Source of the DNA: Paenibacillus sp. CF384
GTDB lineage: Bacteria; Bacillota; Bacilli; Paenibacillales; Paenibacillaceae
Reading direction: 5' to 3'
Assembly (NCBI RefSeq): GCF_900106745.1
Contig: NZ_FNNV01000014.1
Span: forward strand, 124,001-188,000
Length of the DNA stretch: 64,000 nt
Shown: in pieces, positions 35,271 through 43,688 of the stretch
Layout of the letters: every line of letters starts with the position of its first letter
Numbering within the stretch: the stretch's first letter is position 1
The notes under the pieces: generated by a model
Seen by the model: only the letters and a program-made list of their open reading frames with translations
Databases searched by the model: none
What the model was told of the DNA's origin: nothing
Position numbers and translations under genes: made by a program

Positions 35271-38200
35271 TTATGCATTCAACTTGATGCGAAGCGTCTT
35301 AATCTCAAAAGGCTGGAAGGTCAGCTCTGCCGAGCTCGACATTCCCTGCAAAGCAGCTACCGGATTCTCCAGCAGATCAGTCTCCTCGATCGTCTCACAG
35401 GTCAGGCCAAAGTTCACATTCACCTGCGCCCGCGTACCTGAAGCTTCGTACAGACGGATGATAAGATGCTCGCTATCCTCCGCTTTCTTAACAGCCTCGA
35501 TCATCACATTCGGATTATCGAGTTGAATCAGGGAACGCAGCTCGGAACGCCCTGCCGCAGGAGCGGCACCGGCCGACTGCACAACCGTAAGCGGCGTATT
35601 CAATTCATAGCCTTTACGGTATACCTTCGCCTGAACGAAGTCCCCTTGATGCGGATAGATCGCATACACGAACTTGTGCTCAGCACGGTCGCAGGCAGGG
35701 TCCGGATAGCCGGGACTGCGCAGCAAATTCATATCCAGTACGTTTCTCTCCGCACTGAAGCCGTACTTGCTGTCACTAAGCAGCGCGATACCATAATCAG
35801 GCTGCGATAAATCTATATATTGATGTGCGCAAATTTCATCCCTAACGAACTCTACCATCGTATTGCGCGTTGTCGGCCGTTTCAGATAACCGAACTGAAT
35901 CTCGCAATTGACTTGGTCCGACATTACGGTGACAGGGAAAGAGGTACGAAGCATTTTCTCCGACTCCTGCCAATCTACTTTCGTTTCGAATTGAATCGTC
36001 GTTCCATCCTCAGCTAATACGATACGTTGCTCCAAGAAAGACTCGCCATAGCGATAGGTTTGCACAAGCACTGCATTGGAGCCTTCAATGGAAGCAGAAG
36101 CGCTTTCCAGCTGCATCGTACCTGCTACTGTATCTCGGTAATCGCGCGGGAAATCCCATGCATCGCCTTTGTCATGATAGATGGTCAGCACATTCGCCTT
36201 CTTGCCGACTTCAATAGATTCTCTGCCCGCGACTTTATCATAGATGGATAGAATGCTTCCATCCGGCGCAAACGTAACGCGCAGATTGCGATTTTCAAGT
36301 AAAGCTTCCTCTGCTTGCAGCTCATGAGATGCCTGACGCGTGCTGCGCAGCTCTTCCGAGAGCGCGATAAAGCCCATTGACGGCACATTTACAGCGTATG
36401 GAACGCCATTCTGCACCACGACCTCTTCACGATCCCATGGCAGCGAATTGACAACGATCGCCTGCCCGCCGGCAATGCCGGACAGTCCCGCAACGTTCGC
36501 ATAAGTCTGCTCAATCATCTCTGCCACTCGGGTATGAAGGATTTCATAACGAGCCAGTGATTCATCGAACACACGCGTAATCGAAGAACCCGGCAGGATA
36601 TCATGGAATTGATATAACAAAACTTCTTTCCATATGGTATCAAGCTCTTCTGCAGGATACGCCTGCCCGCCGAGCGCAAGTGCCAGCGATGCGGCAAATT
36701 CCAGCTCCCGCAGTGCCTTTTCCATTTTGCGGTTATACCATTTGTTTCTCGCTTGCGACGTCAACGTCCCTTGATGCTTCTCCAAATACAGCTCACCGCG
36801 GTACGTTTGGAAGCGAGGCCCTTCCTCCGCCAGCTTCTCGAAGAAGGATAGAGAAGACTCCTGAACAACAGGCGGCAATCCGAGAAGATTATGCTCGCGC
36901 GCCAACCGTTCCAAATGTTCTTCGCCCGGTCCGCCGCCGCCATCGCCGATGCCGAACAACATCAACGCATGCTCGGAAACGTTGCGGTCTAGGTAGTTGC
37001 TCTCAATCTTCGCAAGCGATCTCGGTGCTCCCGGACTGTTATACGTATCCTCAGGCGGCAGATGGGCAAGCACTTTGCTGCCATCGATACCTTCCCAATG
37101 AAAGCTATGATGCGGATGCGTATTGTATACGCTCCAAGACAGCTTCTGTGTCATCATATAGTCGACGCCGGATTTCTTCAGAATTTGCGGAAGACTCCCG
37201 TTGTAGCCGAATACATCCGGAAGCCACAGCACCTTCATCTCCTCGCCAAACTCATCCTGGAAAAACTTCTTCCCGTACAAGATCTGCCTAACCAGCGCTT
37301 CGCCGCCGGAAATATTTGTATCCGGCTCCACCCACATGGCGCCTTGTACTTCCCAGCGCCCTTCCTTCACTCTCGCCTTGATCTGGTCGTAGAGGGTCGG
37401 ATAATACTCTTTCATCCATTGATACAGCTGCGGCTGACTGGCGCCGAACACATAATCGGGATACTTCTCCATGTTGCGAAGGACGGTCGAGAACGTCCGT
37501 GCCCCCTTGCGAATCGTCTCCCGAATTGGCCATAACCATGCCAAATCCATATGCGCATGTCCGATCGCGCTAACCGTCACGGTCGGATCTCCTCCGCGCT
37601 TAGCAAGCTGCGCAGCTAGAATCTCCCTAGCGCGAGCAACGGTTTCTTCATTAATGACTTCAAGCGCAAGCGCTGCCTCATATAGACTCTGAATAACTCG
37701 TTCTTTCCTTGCGCCGGCATCAGGCAGTTGCTCCGCCAGCTCCAGCAGTACCTCATAGTCATAATAGAGACGACGGGTTTCGTCGCTGCATATCGCGATA
37801 TCCGCTTCTTTGAGCGTACCGCTTCGATATTTCCCGAATAAATCGTTGCACCCGGCATCTGCCCATAGATGAATGGCTTCTCCGGCAGCGGATTCACTGA
37901 TATCCACCACACGTTTACCCGGCAATCCAAGGCTGAAATCAAATTCGGAGTTAATGTTAGTGAGTCCTTGATAAGGTGACCCTTCGTTATCGACTAAGCA
38001 CAGCTCACCGTTGACATCAATCAGAAGCACGACTTTCTTCCCCGCAGCACTCTCCGGCACGCGGCCCTCGAAGCGGAACCACGCACAATCCCATAAATTC
38101 CCCCATTTATCACCCGGCTTCACATCCATGTAGCTTCCGGACGTACGCTCTGCATAAGGGACAGGCTCCTTCGTCACCCACGCTGAAACTGTCAAAGCTG

Positions 38201-38285
38201 CTATTGGCTCATAGATGGCATTTCGAATTCTTGGCAAGAGCCCTTTTGCCTTTTCCAGTATTATTTTCTTCGTCTCGTAGGGCAT
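35271..38285 (-). CDS. GH38 alpha-mannosidase
   Basis: Protein of 1004 aa from ATG 38285, preceded by GGGAGGGA at five bases; an earlier in-frame ATG lies inside that site. No signal peptide, so it is cytoplasmic. Amino-terminal beta domain about 1-235, then the GH38 catalytic domain: zinc ligands in GHAHMDLAWLWP (His245, Asp247) and catalytic nucleophile Asp357 in WLPDVFGYNGSLPQIL. The GIGDGGGGPGEEHLER segment supplies further ligands. The middle and carboxy-terminal domains (about 520-1004) are the usual beta-sandwiches. It removes terminal alpha-mannose from imported oligosaccharides. Gene order with a MalEFG-type importer just upstream supports this. Confidence 0.93.
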   Translation of the reverse strand: MPYETKKIILEKAKGLLPRIRNAIYEPIAALTVSAWVTKEPVPYAERTSGSYMDVKPGDKWGNLWDCAWFRFEGRVPESAAGKKVVLLIDVNGELCLVDNEGSPYQGLTNINSEFDFSLGLPGKRVVDISESAAGEAIHLWADAGCNDLFGKYRSGTLKEADIAICSDETRRLYYDYEVLLELAEQLPDAGARKERVIQSLYEAALALEVINEETVARAREILAAQLAKRGGDPTVTVSAIGHAHMDLAWLWPIRETIRKGARTFSTVLRNMEKYPDYVFGASQPQLYQWMKEYYPTLYDQIKARVKEGRWEVQGAMWVEPDTNISGGEALVRQILYGKKFFQDEFGEEMKVLWLPDVFGYNGSLPQILKKSGVDYMMTQKLSWSVYNTHPHHSFHWEGIDGSKVLAHLPPEDTYNSPGAPRSLAKIESNYLDRNVSEHALMLFGIGDGGGGPGEEHLERLAREHNLLGLPPVVQESSLSFFEKLAEEGPRFQTYRGELYLEKHQGTLTSQARNKWYNRKMEKALRELEFAASLALALGGQAYPAEELDTIWKEVLLYQFHDILPGSSITRVFDESLARYEILHTRVAEMIEQTYANVAGLSGIAGGQAIVVNSLPWDREEVVVQNGVPYAVNVPSMGFIALSEELRSTRQASHELQAEEALLENRNLRVTFAPDGSILSIYDKVAGRESIEVGKKANVLTIYHDKGDAWDFPRDYRDTVAGTMQLESASASIEGSNAVLVQTYRYGESFLEQRIVLAEDGTTIQFETKVDWQESEKMLRTSFPVTVMSDQVNCEIQFGYLKRPTTRNTMVEFVRDEICAHQYIDLSQPDYGIALLSDSKYGFSAERNVLDMNLLRSPGYPDPACDRAEHKFVYAIYPHQGDFVQAKVYRKGYELNTPLTVVQSAGAAPAAGRSELRSLIQLDNPNVMIEAVKKAEDSEHLIIRLYEASGTRAQVNVNFGLTCETIEETDLLENPVAALQGMSSSAELTFQPFEIKTLRIKLNA

Positions 38286-38321
38286 TACGGTCCCTCCCAT
38301 TCCTGAACGTTTGTTTTATTA

Positions 38322-38356
38322 AGCAAAGAGGACTGACAAAAACAGTCCTCTTCGTC
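38322..38356 (-). terminator. Terminator after the locus 3 binding-protein gene
   Basis: AAGAGGACTG / CAGTCCTCTT stem with a seven-base loop, between the binding-protein stop (38368) and the GH38 start. The T tail on the minus strand is short. Confidence 0.75.
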
Positions 38357-38367
38357 TTTGTGCCTAT

Positions 38368-39834
38368 TTATTTGGTTACTAGTTCAGCTCTCTTCTGAGC
38401 ATCATCCAGAATGGCTTTGATATCGCCGTCTGTCATAAGCGATTTCACTGCTGCATCGCCAAAGATTTGCCAAGCCTTCGAGTTGTCTTTCGAGAAGGTT
38501 GGAAGACCTTGAACGTTGCCGATCATCGCTTGATAGTGCAGGTACATTTCCGGATGCTTCGTTTTGTAGTCATCCGACTCTGCGATTTCTTTCAGAATTG
38601 GCGAGCGCGTGTTGGAATCCGCAATAAGCTGTTGAACATCCTTGCCATACATCGCTCTGATGTAATCAAATGCCGCTTCTTTATTCTTAGCATCTACAGG
38701 AACGGAGTGGAACGCAGCTCCGATCGTTACGTTACCCGGTTTACCGTTTGGCGACAATGGAATCGGCGCCATACCGCACTCTAGGCCAACATTCTTACAT
38801 TCTTGCGCACGCCACGGGCCATCAATCAAGTAGGCCAGTTGACCTTTATTCCAAGCATCGAAGTATGTACCTTCGTTGTTGTTCAGCATCAAACCTTTAG
38901 GGTGGTTAGCGTTCAGTGCTCTTAGCAATTCGATCACTTCAACGTTAGCATCGGAATTGAAGGTCGGTTGTCCTTTATCATCGGCGAAAGTTCCGCCATT
39001 GATTGCAACCAGTGCACCGTAACGAAGGTAGCCGCCGAAGTTAGGAGCGCCATATACGCCGCCGCCGTAGAACTTACCTTTGCCTGCATCCGTTACTTTC
39101 TTCGCGTTGTCTACAAGCTCAGCCCATGTCGTGATGGCTTTCTCAGGATCCAAGCCGGCTTCTTTCACCAATTTCTTGTTCCAGAACAAGCTGCTTACGC
39201 CCGGCTGTGAAGCCAAACCATAGATCTTACCGTCGAATTCCATCGGTTTCCAAGCTGCAGGAGCGAGCTTCTCACGAATCTCTGCTGCCATATCATCCGG
39301 GAAAGCCTCAAGCAATCCTTGTTGAGCAAAACCAGGCATTTGCGTTTCGCCTACGATGATATCCGGAATGTTCTTAGCCAGGAAGCCTGCTGTTTCTTTC
39401 TGGACCAGCGGCTCGCCCCAGCCCCAATCTTCGGTTTTGATGCTAATATTTTTTTCTTTCAATTGGGTGCTGATGAATTTCTGATAATAAAGACCGAATG
39501 CTCCGCCTTCAAATTGATTGCCCGGCGTATAGCTTGTATCTGTACCGCCGTCTTTCAGTTCTTTCTCTTTCGAAACTAACAAATCATCCACTAAGCCCAC
39601 GCCAATGCCGACAGCGCCTTCATTCAATACAGTAAGCGTAACAGGTTCTGCAGCAGCGGGCGTATTCTCCGTTGTGTTATCCGCCTCATTCGTTGCTTCA
39701 GTCGTATCCGTTGTTGCTGTGTTGCTTGGTTTCTCATTCTCTGCTGCGGAATTGCCGTTATTCCCGCCGCAAGCCGTCAGAGCAACCATTAATAGCGCTG
39801 TTCCCATTAAGGCTGTGGTCTTTTTTAATTTCAC
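38368..39834 (-). CDS. Extracellular sugar-binding lipoprotein, MalE-like (locus 3)
   Basis: Protein of 488 aa. The leader MKLKKTTALMGTALLMVALTAC ends in a lipobox; a Thr/Asn/Glu-rich linker follows (about 23-65). The body is a family 1 extracellular solute-binding domain (KIYGLASQPGVSSLFWNKKLV; GPWRAQECKNVG). The start is GTG 39834 in ATGTGA: an overlapping ATG directly followed by TGA forms a start-stop pair after GGAGGGG. It is encoded downstream of its two permeases, with an AT-rich palindrome (39887-39903) in the 89-bp gap that may hold an extra promoter. Probable substrate: an oligosaccharide with terminal mannose, inferred from the GH38 gene. Confidence 0.92.
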   Translation of the reverse strand: MKLKKTTALMGTALLMVALTACGGNNGNSAAENEKPSNTATTDTTEATNEADNTTENTPAAAEPVTLTVLNEGAVGIGVGLVDDLLVSKEKELKDGGTDTSYTPGNQFEGGAFGLYYQKFISTQLKEKNISIKTEDWGWGEPLVQKETAGFLAKNIPDIIVGETQMPGFAQQGLLEAFPDDMAAEIREKLAPAAWKPMEFDGKIYGLASQPGVSSLFWNKKLVKEAGLDPEKAITTWAELVDNAKKVTDAGKGKFYGGGVYGAPNFGGYLRYGALVAINGGTFADDKGQPTFNSDANVEVIELLRALNANHPKGLMLNNNEGTYFDAWNKGQLAYLIDGPWRAQECKNVGLECGMAPIPLSPNGKPGNVTIGAAFHSVPVDAKNKEAAFDYIRAMYGKDVQQLIADSNTRSPILKEIAESDDYKTKHPEMYLHYQAMIGNVQGLPTFSKDNSKAWQIFGDAAVKSLMTDGDIKAILDDAQKRAELVTK

Positions 39835-39886
39835 ATAAACCCCTCCATTTGTGGATGACTATTTGCTACATCTGAAATATAACATA

Positions 39887-39903
39887 CTAATATAATATAT
39901 TCA
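39887..39903. promoter_or_regulatory. AT-rich palindromic motif before the locus 3 binding-protein gene
   Basis: CTAATATAATATATTCA, flanked by AACATA (39881) and TATGTT (39905) in opposite orientation. Candidate operator or internal promoter controlled by the GntR/LacI-type regulators. Confidence 0.4.
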
Positions 39904-39923
39904 ATATGTTATTTAGATTTATT

Positions 39924-40853
39924 TTAGCCTTTAATCCCCGTGTTAGCCAACCCTTGCACAATGTACTTCTGGAAGAAGAAGAACATTAATAGTGCAGGGA
40001 TTGTTGCGCCAAGTCCAAGTGTAATGATGAGAGGCCAGTTCGGTATTCCGGCTGGACCGGCCGCAGCGGACGACAATCTCGTAATCGCGGCAGGAAGCGT
40101 CTGCAGCGAGTCTGTTGATGTGTAGAAGAACGGGGTAGCAAAATCATTCCATGTCCCAAGCGCTGTTGTAATTGCTATATATGCCATAATCGGCAGCTGC
40201 AGCGGCAACAACAGCTGGAATATGATCCGGAGCGTACTCGCACCATCCACTTTGGCTGCTTCATCCAATTCAAACGGAACCTTTTCAATCGACTGTTTGA
40301 CTAGGAACGCGCCCATAATATTAATGCTCGGCCCGCCGATAAGGTACACCCACCAAGTATCCAGAATGCCCGTACCGCCATTAAAGATATGATTGCCTCC
40401 GGCAAACGGGAATCTCGCATACTCCAAATAAGTAGGGATTAACGCAATCGTACCCGGAATCATTTGTGTACCGAGCAGGAATAGGAATAACTGATCTTTC
40501 CCTTTAAACTTCAGCCGAGCGAATACATACCCCGCCAGGAAGGAGGTCAATAATGCCCAGAATGTGTTGTAAACCGTTCGAATGGAGGAGTTGATAAAAT
40601 ATTTCTGTACCCCTGCTTCCGTAGATCCATAGAACAGGACCAAATAATTACGCAGCGTCGGCTCCTTCGGAATCGGGAGCAGCCCTAGTACGGATGAGGT
40701 GAATTCAGCTCTGCTGAAGAAGCCCGCCAATACCATAAATACTAAAGGATATAACAATACTAGGCCGACACCGAACAATACGATATGTGCGAATAAATGG
40801 GTTGGCTTTAACTGAACCGCGACTTGTTTACGAAACCCTGCTGTTGCTGCCAT
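39924..40853 (-). CDS. ABC sugar transporter permease, MalG/LacG type (locus 3)
   Basis: Protein of 309 aa with six predicted membrane helices. The EAA loop is VPFELDEAAKVDGASTLRIIFQLLLPLQLP, and the ending FFFQKYIVQGLANTGIKG is typical of MalG-type permeases. The ATG follows AGGAGGAAATAATCC. It begins three bp after the stop of its partner, so the two are translated together. Compared with loci 1 and 2 this is the MalFG class rather than the LplBC class. Confidence 0.93.
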   Translation of the reverse strand: MAATAGFRKQVAVQLKPTHLFAHIVLFGVGLVLLYPLVFMVLAGFFSRAEFTSSVLGLLPIPKEPTLRNYLVLFYGSTEAGVQKYFINSSIRTVYNTFWALLTSFLAGYVFARLKFKGKDQLFLFLLGTQMIPGTIALIPTYLEYARFPFAGGNHIFNGGTGILDTWWVYLIGGPSINIMGAFLVKQSIEKVPFELDEAAKVDGASTLRIIFQLLLPLQLPIMAYIAITTALGTWNDFATPFFYTSTDSLQTLPAAITRLSSAAAGPAGIPNWPLIITLGLGATIPALLMFFFFQKYIVQGLANTGIKG

Positions 40854-40856
40854 GGA

Positions 40857-41843
40857 TTATTTCCTCCTTTTCAACGGGATTGTATTGCTTCTGTCCGAAT
40901 TCGTTGACCAGCGATAGTAGAGCACCGTTACCGCGAATACAACAACCGCCATCACAAGCGACGAGGCTCCCGCCATTCCCATGTTGAAATCCCAGAATGC
41001 ATCCCGATAAATACGGAACACGAGCACTTCTGTCTGTCCGTAAGGACCGCCGTTTGTCATAAACAAGACCTGCTCGTAAATTTGGATCGCGCCGATCAAG
41101 CTGGTGATGACGATATAGGTTGCAATCGGTTTCAAACCAGGAAGCGTGACATTCATTAATTTGCCCCAGCGGCCGGCACCGTCGATTTCCGCTGCTTCGT
41201 ACAACGTCGGATCAACGGATTGAAGGCCGGCAAGCCAGATGAGCGCCGCACCGCCTACGCCTTTCCAAACCGAGTACACGACGATCCAGAACACGCCCCA
41301 GAACACGGAGTATTGCCATACAATCGGTTCTTTGCCAATCGATTTCAGAAAGTTATTAATGACACCGTTATTCGTATCCAGAAGGATGTTGAAAATTTGG
41401 GTTGTCGCAACTGCCGAAGTAACAGCCGGAATGTACCAGACGGAGCGATATACCCCTTTACCGAACAAAGGCATGTTCATCAGCATAGCTGCTCCGAAAC
41501 CCGCCGCCAAGGTAACTACCGTCACCAAGCCGCCCATCCAAATGGATCTCCAGAGCGCTTCGTAATACAGCGGATCTTGAAAGAATCGGATGTAGTTATC
41601 TATGCCAACGAACTTCGGACTGCCGGCAATGCCGATCCATTCGAAGAATCCCAGCAAGAAGCCGAATAGAATCGGGAAACCGGATAAGACAAGCCACCAT
41701 AATATCATCGGACCTAAAATAACCGTGGCAATAATCGCATCTCGGTGTTTCTTGGTGAATTTTTTTAACGTTGACTGACTGCTCACATTTGCACTGTTTT
41801 GCAGCGAAGTTTGACCGCTCACAGTTAAACTGCTTTTCTCCAT
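40857..41843 (-). CDS. ABC sugar transporter permease, MalF/LacF type (locus 3)
   Basis: Protein of about 328 aa. The ATG at 41843 is nine bases from AGGAGG; an in-frame GTG at 41849 is only three bases away and less likely. A Ser/Gln-rich cytoplasmic start precedes six predicted membrane helices. The EAA motif is at TLYEAAEIDGAGRWGKLMNVTLPGL. First gene of the importer operon. Confidence 0.93.
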   Translation of the reverse strand: MEKSSLTVSGQTSLQNSANVSSQSTLKKFTKKHRDAIIATVILGPMILWWLVLSGFPILFGFLLGFFEWIGIAGSPKFVGIDNYIRFFQDPLYYEALWRSIWMGGLVTVVTLAAGFGAAMLMNMPLFGKGVYRSVWYIPAVTSAVATTQIFNILLDTNNGVINNFLKSIGKEPIVWQYSVFWGVFWIVVYSVWKGVGGAALIWLAGLQSVDPTLYEAAEIDGAGRWGKLMNVTLPGLKPIATYIVITSLIGAIQIYEQVLFMTNGGPYGQTEVLVFRIYRDAFWDFNMGMAGASSLVMAVVVFAVTVLYYRWSTNSDRSNTIPLKRRK

Positions 41844-42108
41844 ATTCACGCGCCTCCTATGTCGAATTATTATTCTTCACGTTTCAAACCGCGGCTTGCT
41901 CGCCGGATTAACTCATCAGCTGAATCTGGCTATACCGGATAATCTTCAGTGAATAGCGAACTTTGTTCCTTATTCTCTTAAACGTCCAGCTGTCATCTTT
42001 ATCACTTACACCTTAAATTTGTTTCAATCCTCTTCTGCGTCTTTCGGCCATATGTCATCGATAGCATCTCCCTCGTCTCACACGTCACATTCCATATATT
42101 AATCACTA

Positions 42109-42125
42109 TAATATAAATTATATTA
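42109..42125. promoter_or_regulatory. AT-rich palindrome upstream of the locus 3 importer
   Basis: TAATATAAATTATATTA is palindromic except for its central base, with a second outer palindrome around it. Strongest of the AT-rich motifs in this locus. Candidate operator for the regulator encoded next to it. Confidence 0.5.
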
Positions 42126-42154
42126 ATTATATCATTATAGTCAATTGAAATTTA

Positions 42155-42204
42155 TAAAAAAAACCGACAGCCCTGTGAATGTTACATCCACAGCGCTATC
42201 GGTC
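42155..42204 (-). terminator. Terminator after the first GntR/LacI regulator gene
   Basis: ACCGATAGCGCTGTG pairs with CACAGGGCTGTCGGT on the minus strand, followed by seven T. Confidence 0.82.
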
Positions 42205-42225
42205 CTTCATTTGAGTATAGGTCTA

Positions 42226-43404
42226 TTAGTTTAATTGACCTGTTGTTTTGCGAATGACAAGGCTTGGTTGTAGGTCAATCTTCTTGTAGCTCGGCTGTTT
42301 GCCTTTATTGTCAATCACTTGCAGCAACAAGCGAGCAGCTTCTCTGCCGATTTCTTGCTCCGATTGGTCGATATGCGTCAGCAGGCTAAATTCGTCCAGC
42401 AGCGGACTCGGGTTATCGAAGGTAACAATCGAGATATCCTCCGGCACGCGCAGTCCGACTTGCTTGGCAATCGTCAAGATGTGGACACCGAGCGCACAGT
42501 TCAGTGCAATGTAGGCCGTCGCCATCCGGTTCTTGATAAAGCGATACAGCGGATGATCCTGGTTCAATATGGTGTGGTTCTCACTTGACGTAGTAAATAG
42601 CGTATTTACACTCCCTTGCGAAGCATTAACATGGAAGTCAGTCAGAATCAGCGCCGGATTAATGAGTGCGCCTTTCTGTTTCAGCGCTTCATTGTAGCCT
42701 TGAATCCGCTCCTCCACCGATACGGTCATAAGCGGAGAATCCGAACAGATTGCAATATTCCGGTGACCCAGACTCCATAGATGATCAACCGCCAATATGG
42801 AAGCTTGGACACTATCAGAAGATACGACATTCGTTTCGACGCCAGGCAGGTGACGATCAATAAGCACGAACGGATAATTTTGCATCTTCAGTGCGATAAT
42901 TTCTTCGTTGTAGACTTCGGCATCCACCGGGAAAATAATTAATCCGTCCACGCTATTCTTCAGCTCACGAATGACTTCCTTCTCCATTTCCTTGGAGTTG
43001 TAGGTGAACATGACCACCACGGAATACTTGCTCGCTTCCAGCATTTCCGTAATCCCATGAAGCAGCCGGATCGCGAAGTAATCGCCGATGAACGGAAACA
43101 CCAAACCAATCTTCGCCCGGTATGTCGCCCGATTCGGCACAGGCGTTTCAATTATTGTACTTGTCGCAATATGCGTCTCCGGAATGCCTTTGATAAAGCT
43201 TCCTCTACCCGGTATGCGATAGATCCAGCCGTCCTTCGCCAGCTCTGCCAATGCATTAACAACCGTAATCCGACTGACCTCGAACTGATCCATTAGATCC
43301 TTCTCTGTCGGAATTTTATCATCCTCTACCAGTTTCCTGGTTATAATCAGGTCCTTAAAATAATTTTGAATCTGAATATATAGAGGCTCTCTATCCTGAC
43401 TCAT
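42226..43404 (-). CDS. GntR/LacI hybrid transcriptional regulator 1
   Basis: Protein of 392 aa from ATG 43404 (GGGGGAG upstream; an earlier in-frame ATG is less well placed). Residues about 5-70 are a GntR winged helix (IPTEKDLMDQFEVSRITVVNAL and YRIPGRGSFIKG). Residues about 95-390 are a LacI/periplasmic-binding-protein-type effector domain (HRNIAICSDSPLMTVSVEERIQGYNEAL). This is the AraR-type architecture. It is close to the paralogue at 46842; both have the same central phrases. It lies between the importer and the GxGYxYP gene 2 and probably represses one or both until a sugar binds. Confidence 0.92.
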   Translation of the reverse strand: MSQDREPLYIQIQNYFKDLIITRKLVEDDKIPTEKDLMDQFEVSRITVVNALAELAKDGWIYRIPGRGSFIKGIPETHIATSTIIETPVPNRATYRAKIGLVFPFIGDYFAIRLLHGITEMLEASKYSVVVMFTYNSKEMEKEVIRELKNSVDGLIIFPVDAEVYNEEIIALKMQNYPFVLIDRHLPGVETNVVSSDSVQASILAVDHLWSLGHRNIAICSDSPLMTVSVEERIQGYNEALKQKGALINPALILTDFHVNASQGSVNTLFTTSSENHTILNQDHPLYRFIKNRMATAYIALNCALGVHILTIAKQVGLRVPEDISIVTFDNPSPLLDEFSLLTHIDQSEQEIGREAARLLLQVIDNKGKQPSYKKIDLQPSLVIRKTTGQLN

Positions 43405-43688
43405 GAGCCACTCCCCCATTATCTATTTATTTCACCGCACGTACCTTTATATCAAATATATCATAAACATTCTGGATTATAAAGTAACCTTACATGACGC
43501 ACCTAATAAAAAAATATATACCTCCCACAACCAAACATTTATGCAATTTATTAGTTATTTTTCCTCTCGAGCCGTTATTTTAAACAATATAATGATCATG
43601 TCAAATAATGTGCGCTCAACAAAACAAAAAGAGAAACCCGACGGTTTAATAACCGCGGGTTTCTCTCTTCTCTCTACAACAGCTCAGA
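43405..43688. other. Gene-free 284 bp between GxGYxYP gene 2 and regulator 1
   Basis: It holds the terminator of GxGYxYP gene 2 and the regulator promoter side with an AT-rich motif (TATATCAAATATATCATA, about 43448-43465). A 97-aa open frame on the plus strand has no protein features and is not called. Confidence 0.5.
43626..43668 (-). terminator. Terminator after GxGYxYP gene 2
   Basis: GAGAAACCC (43631-43639) pairs with GGGTTTCTC (43657-43665) with an inner GGTT / AACC, followed on the minus strand by TTTTTGTTTTG. Confidence 0.85.

Larger units (their letters stand above)
41844..42225. other. Gene-free 382 bp upstream of the locus 3 importer
   Basis: No gene seen. It holds the importer promoter side, an AT-rich palindrome (TAATATAAATTATATTA, 42109-42125, nested in CTATAA / TTATAG at 42107 and 42135) and the terminator of the regulator gene (42155-42204). 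Confidence 0.6.

Noticed and set aside
35073..37535. Several plus-strand frames opposite the GH38 gene
   Set aside because: Each is a shadow of the mannosidase frame; the minus-strand protein has complete catalytic motifs.
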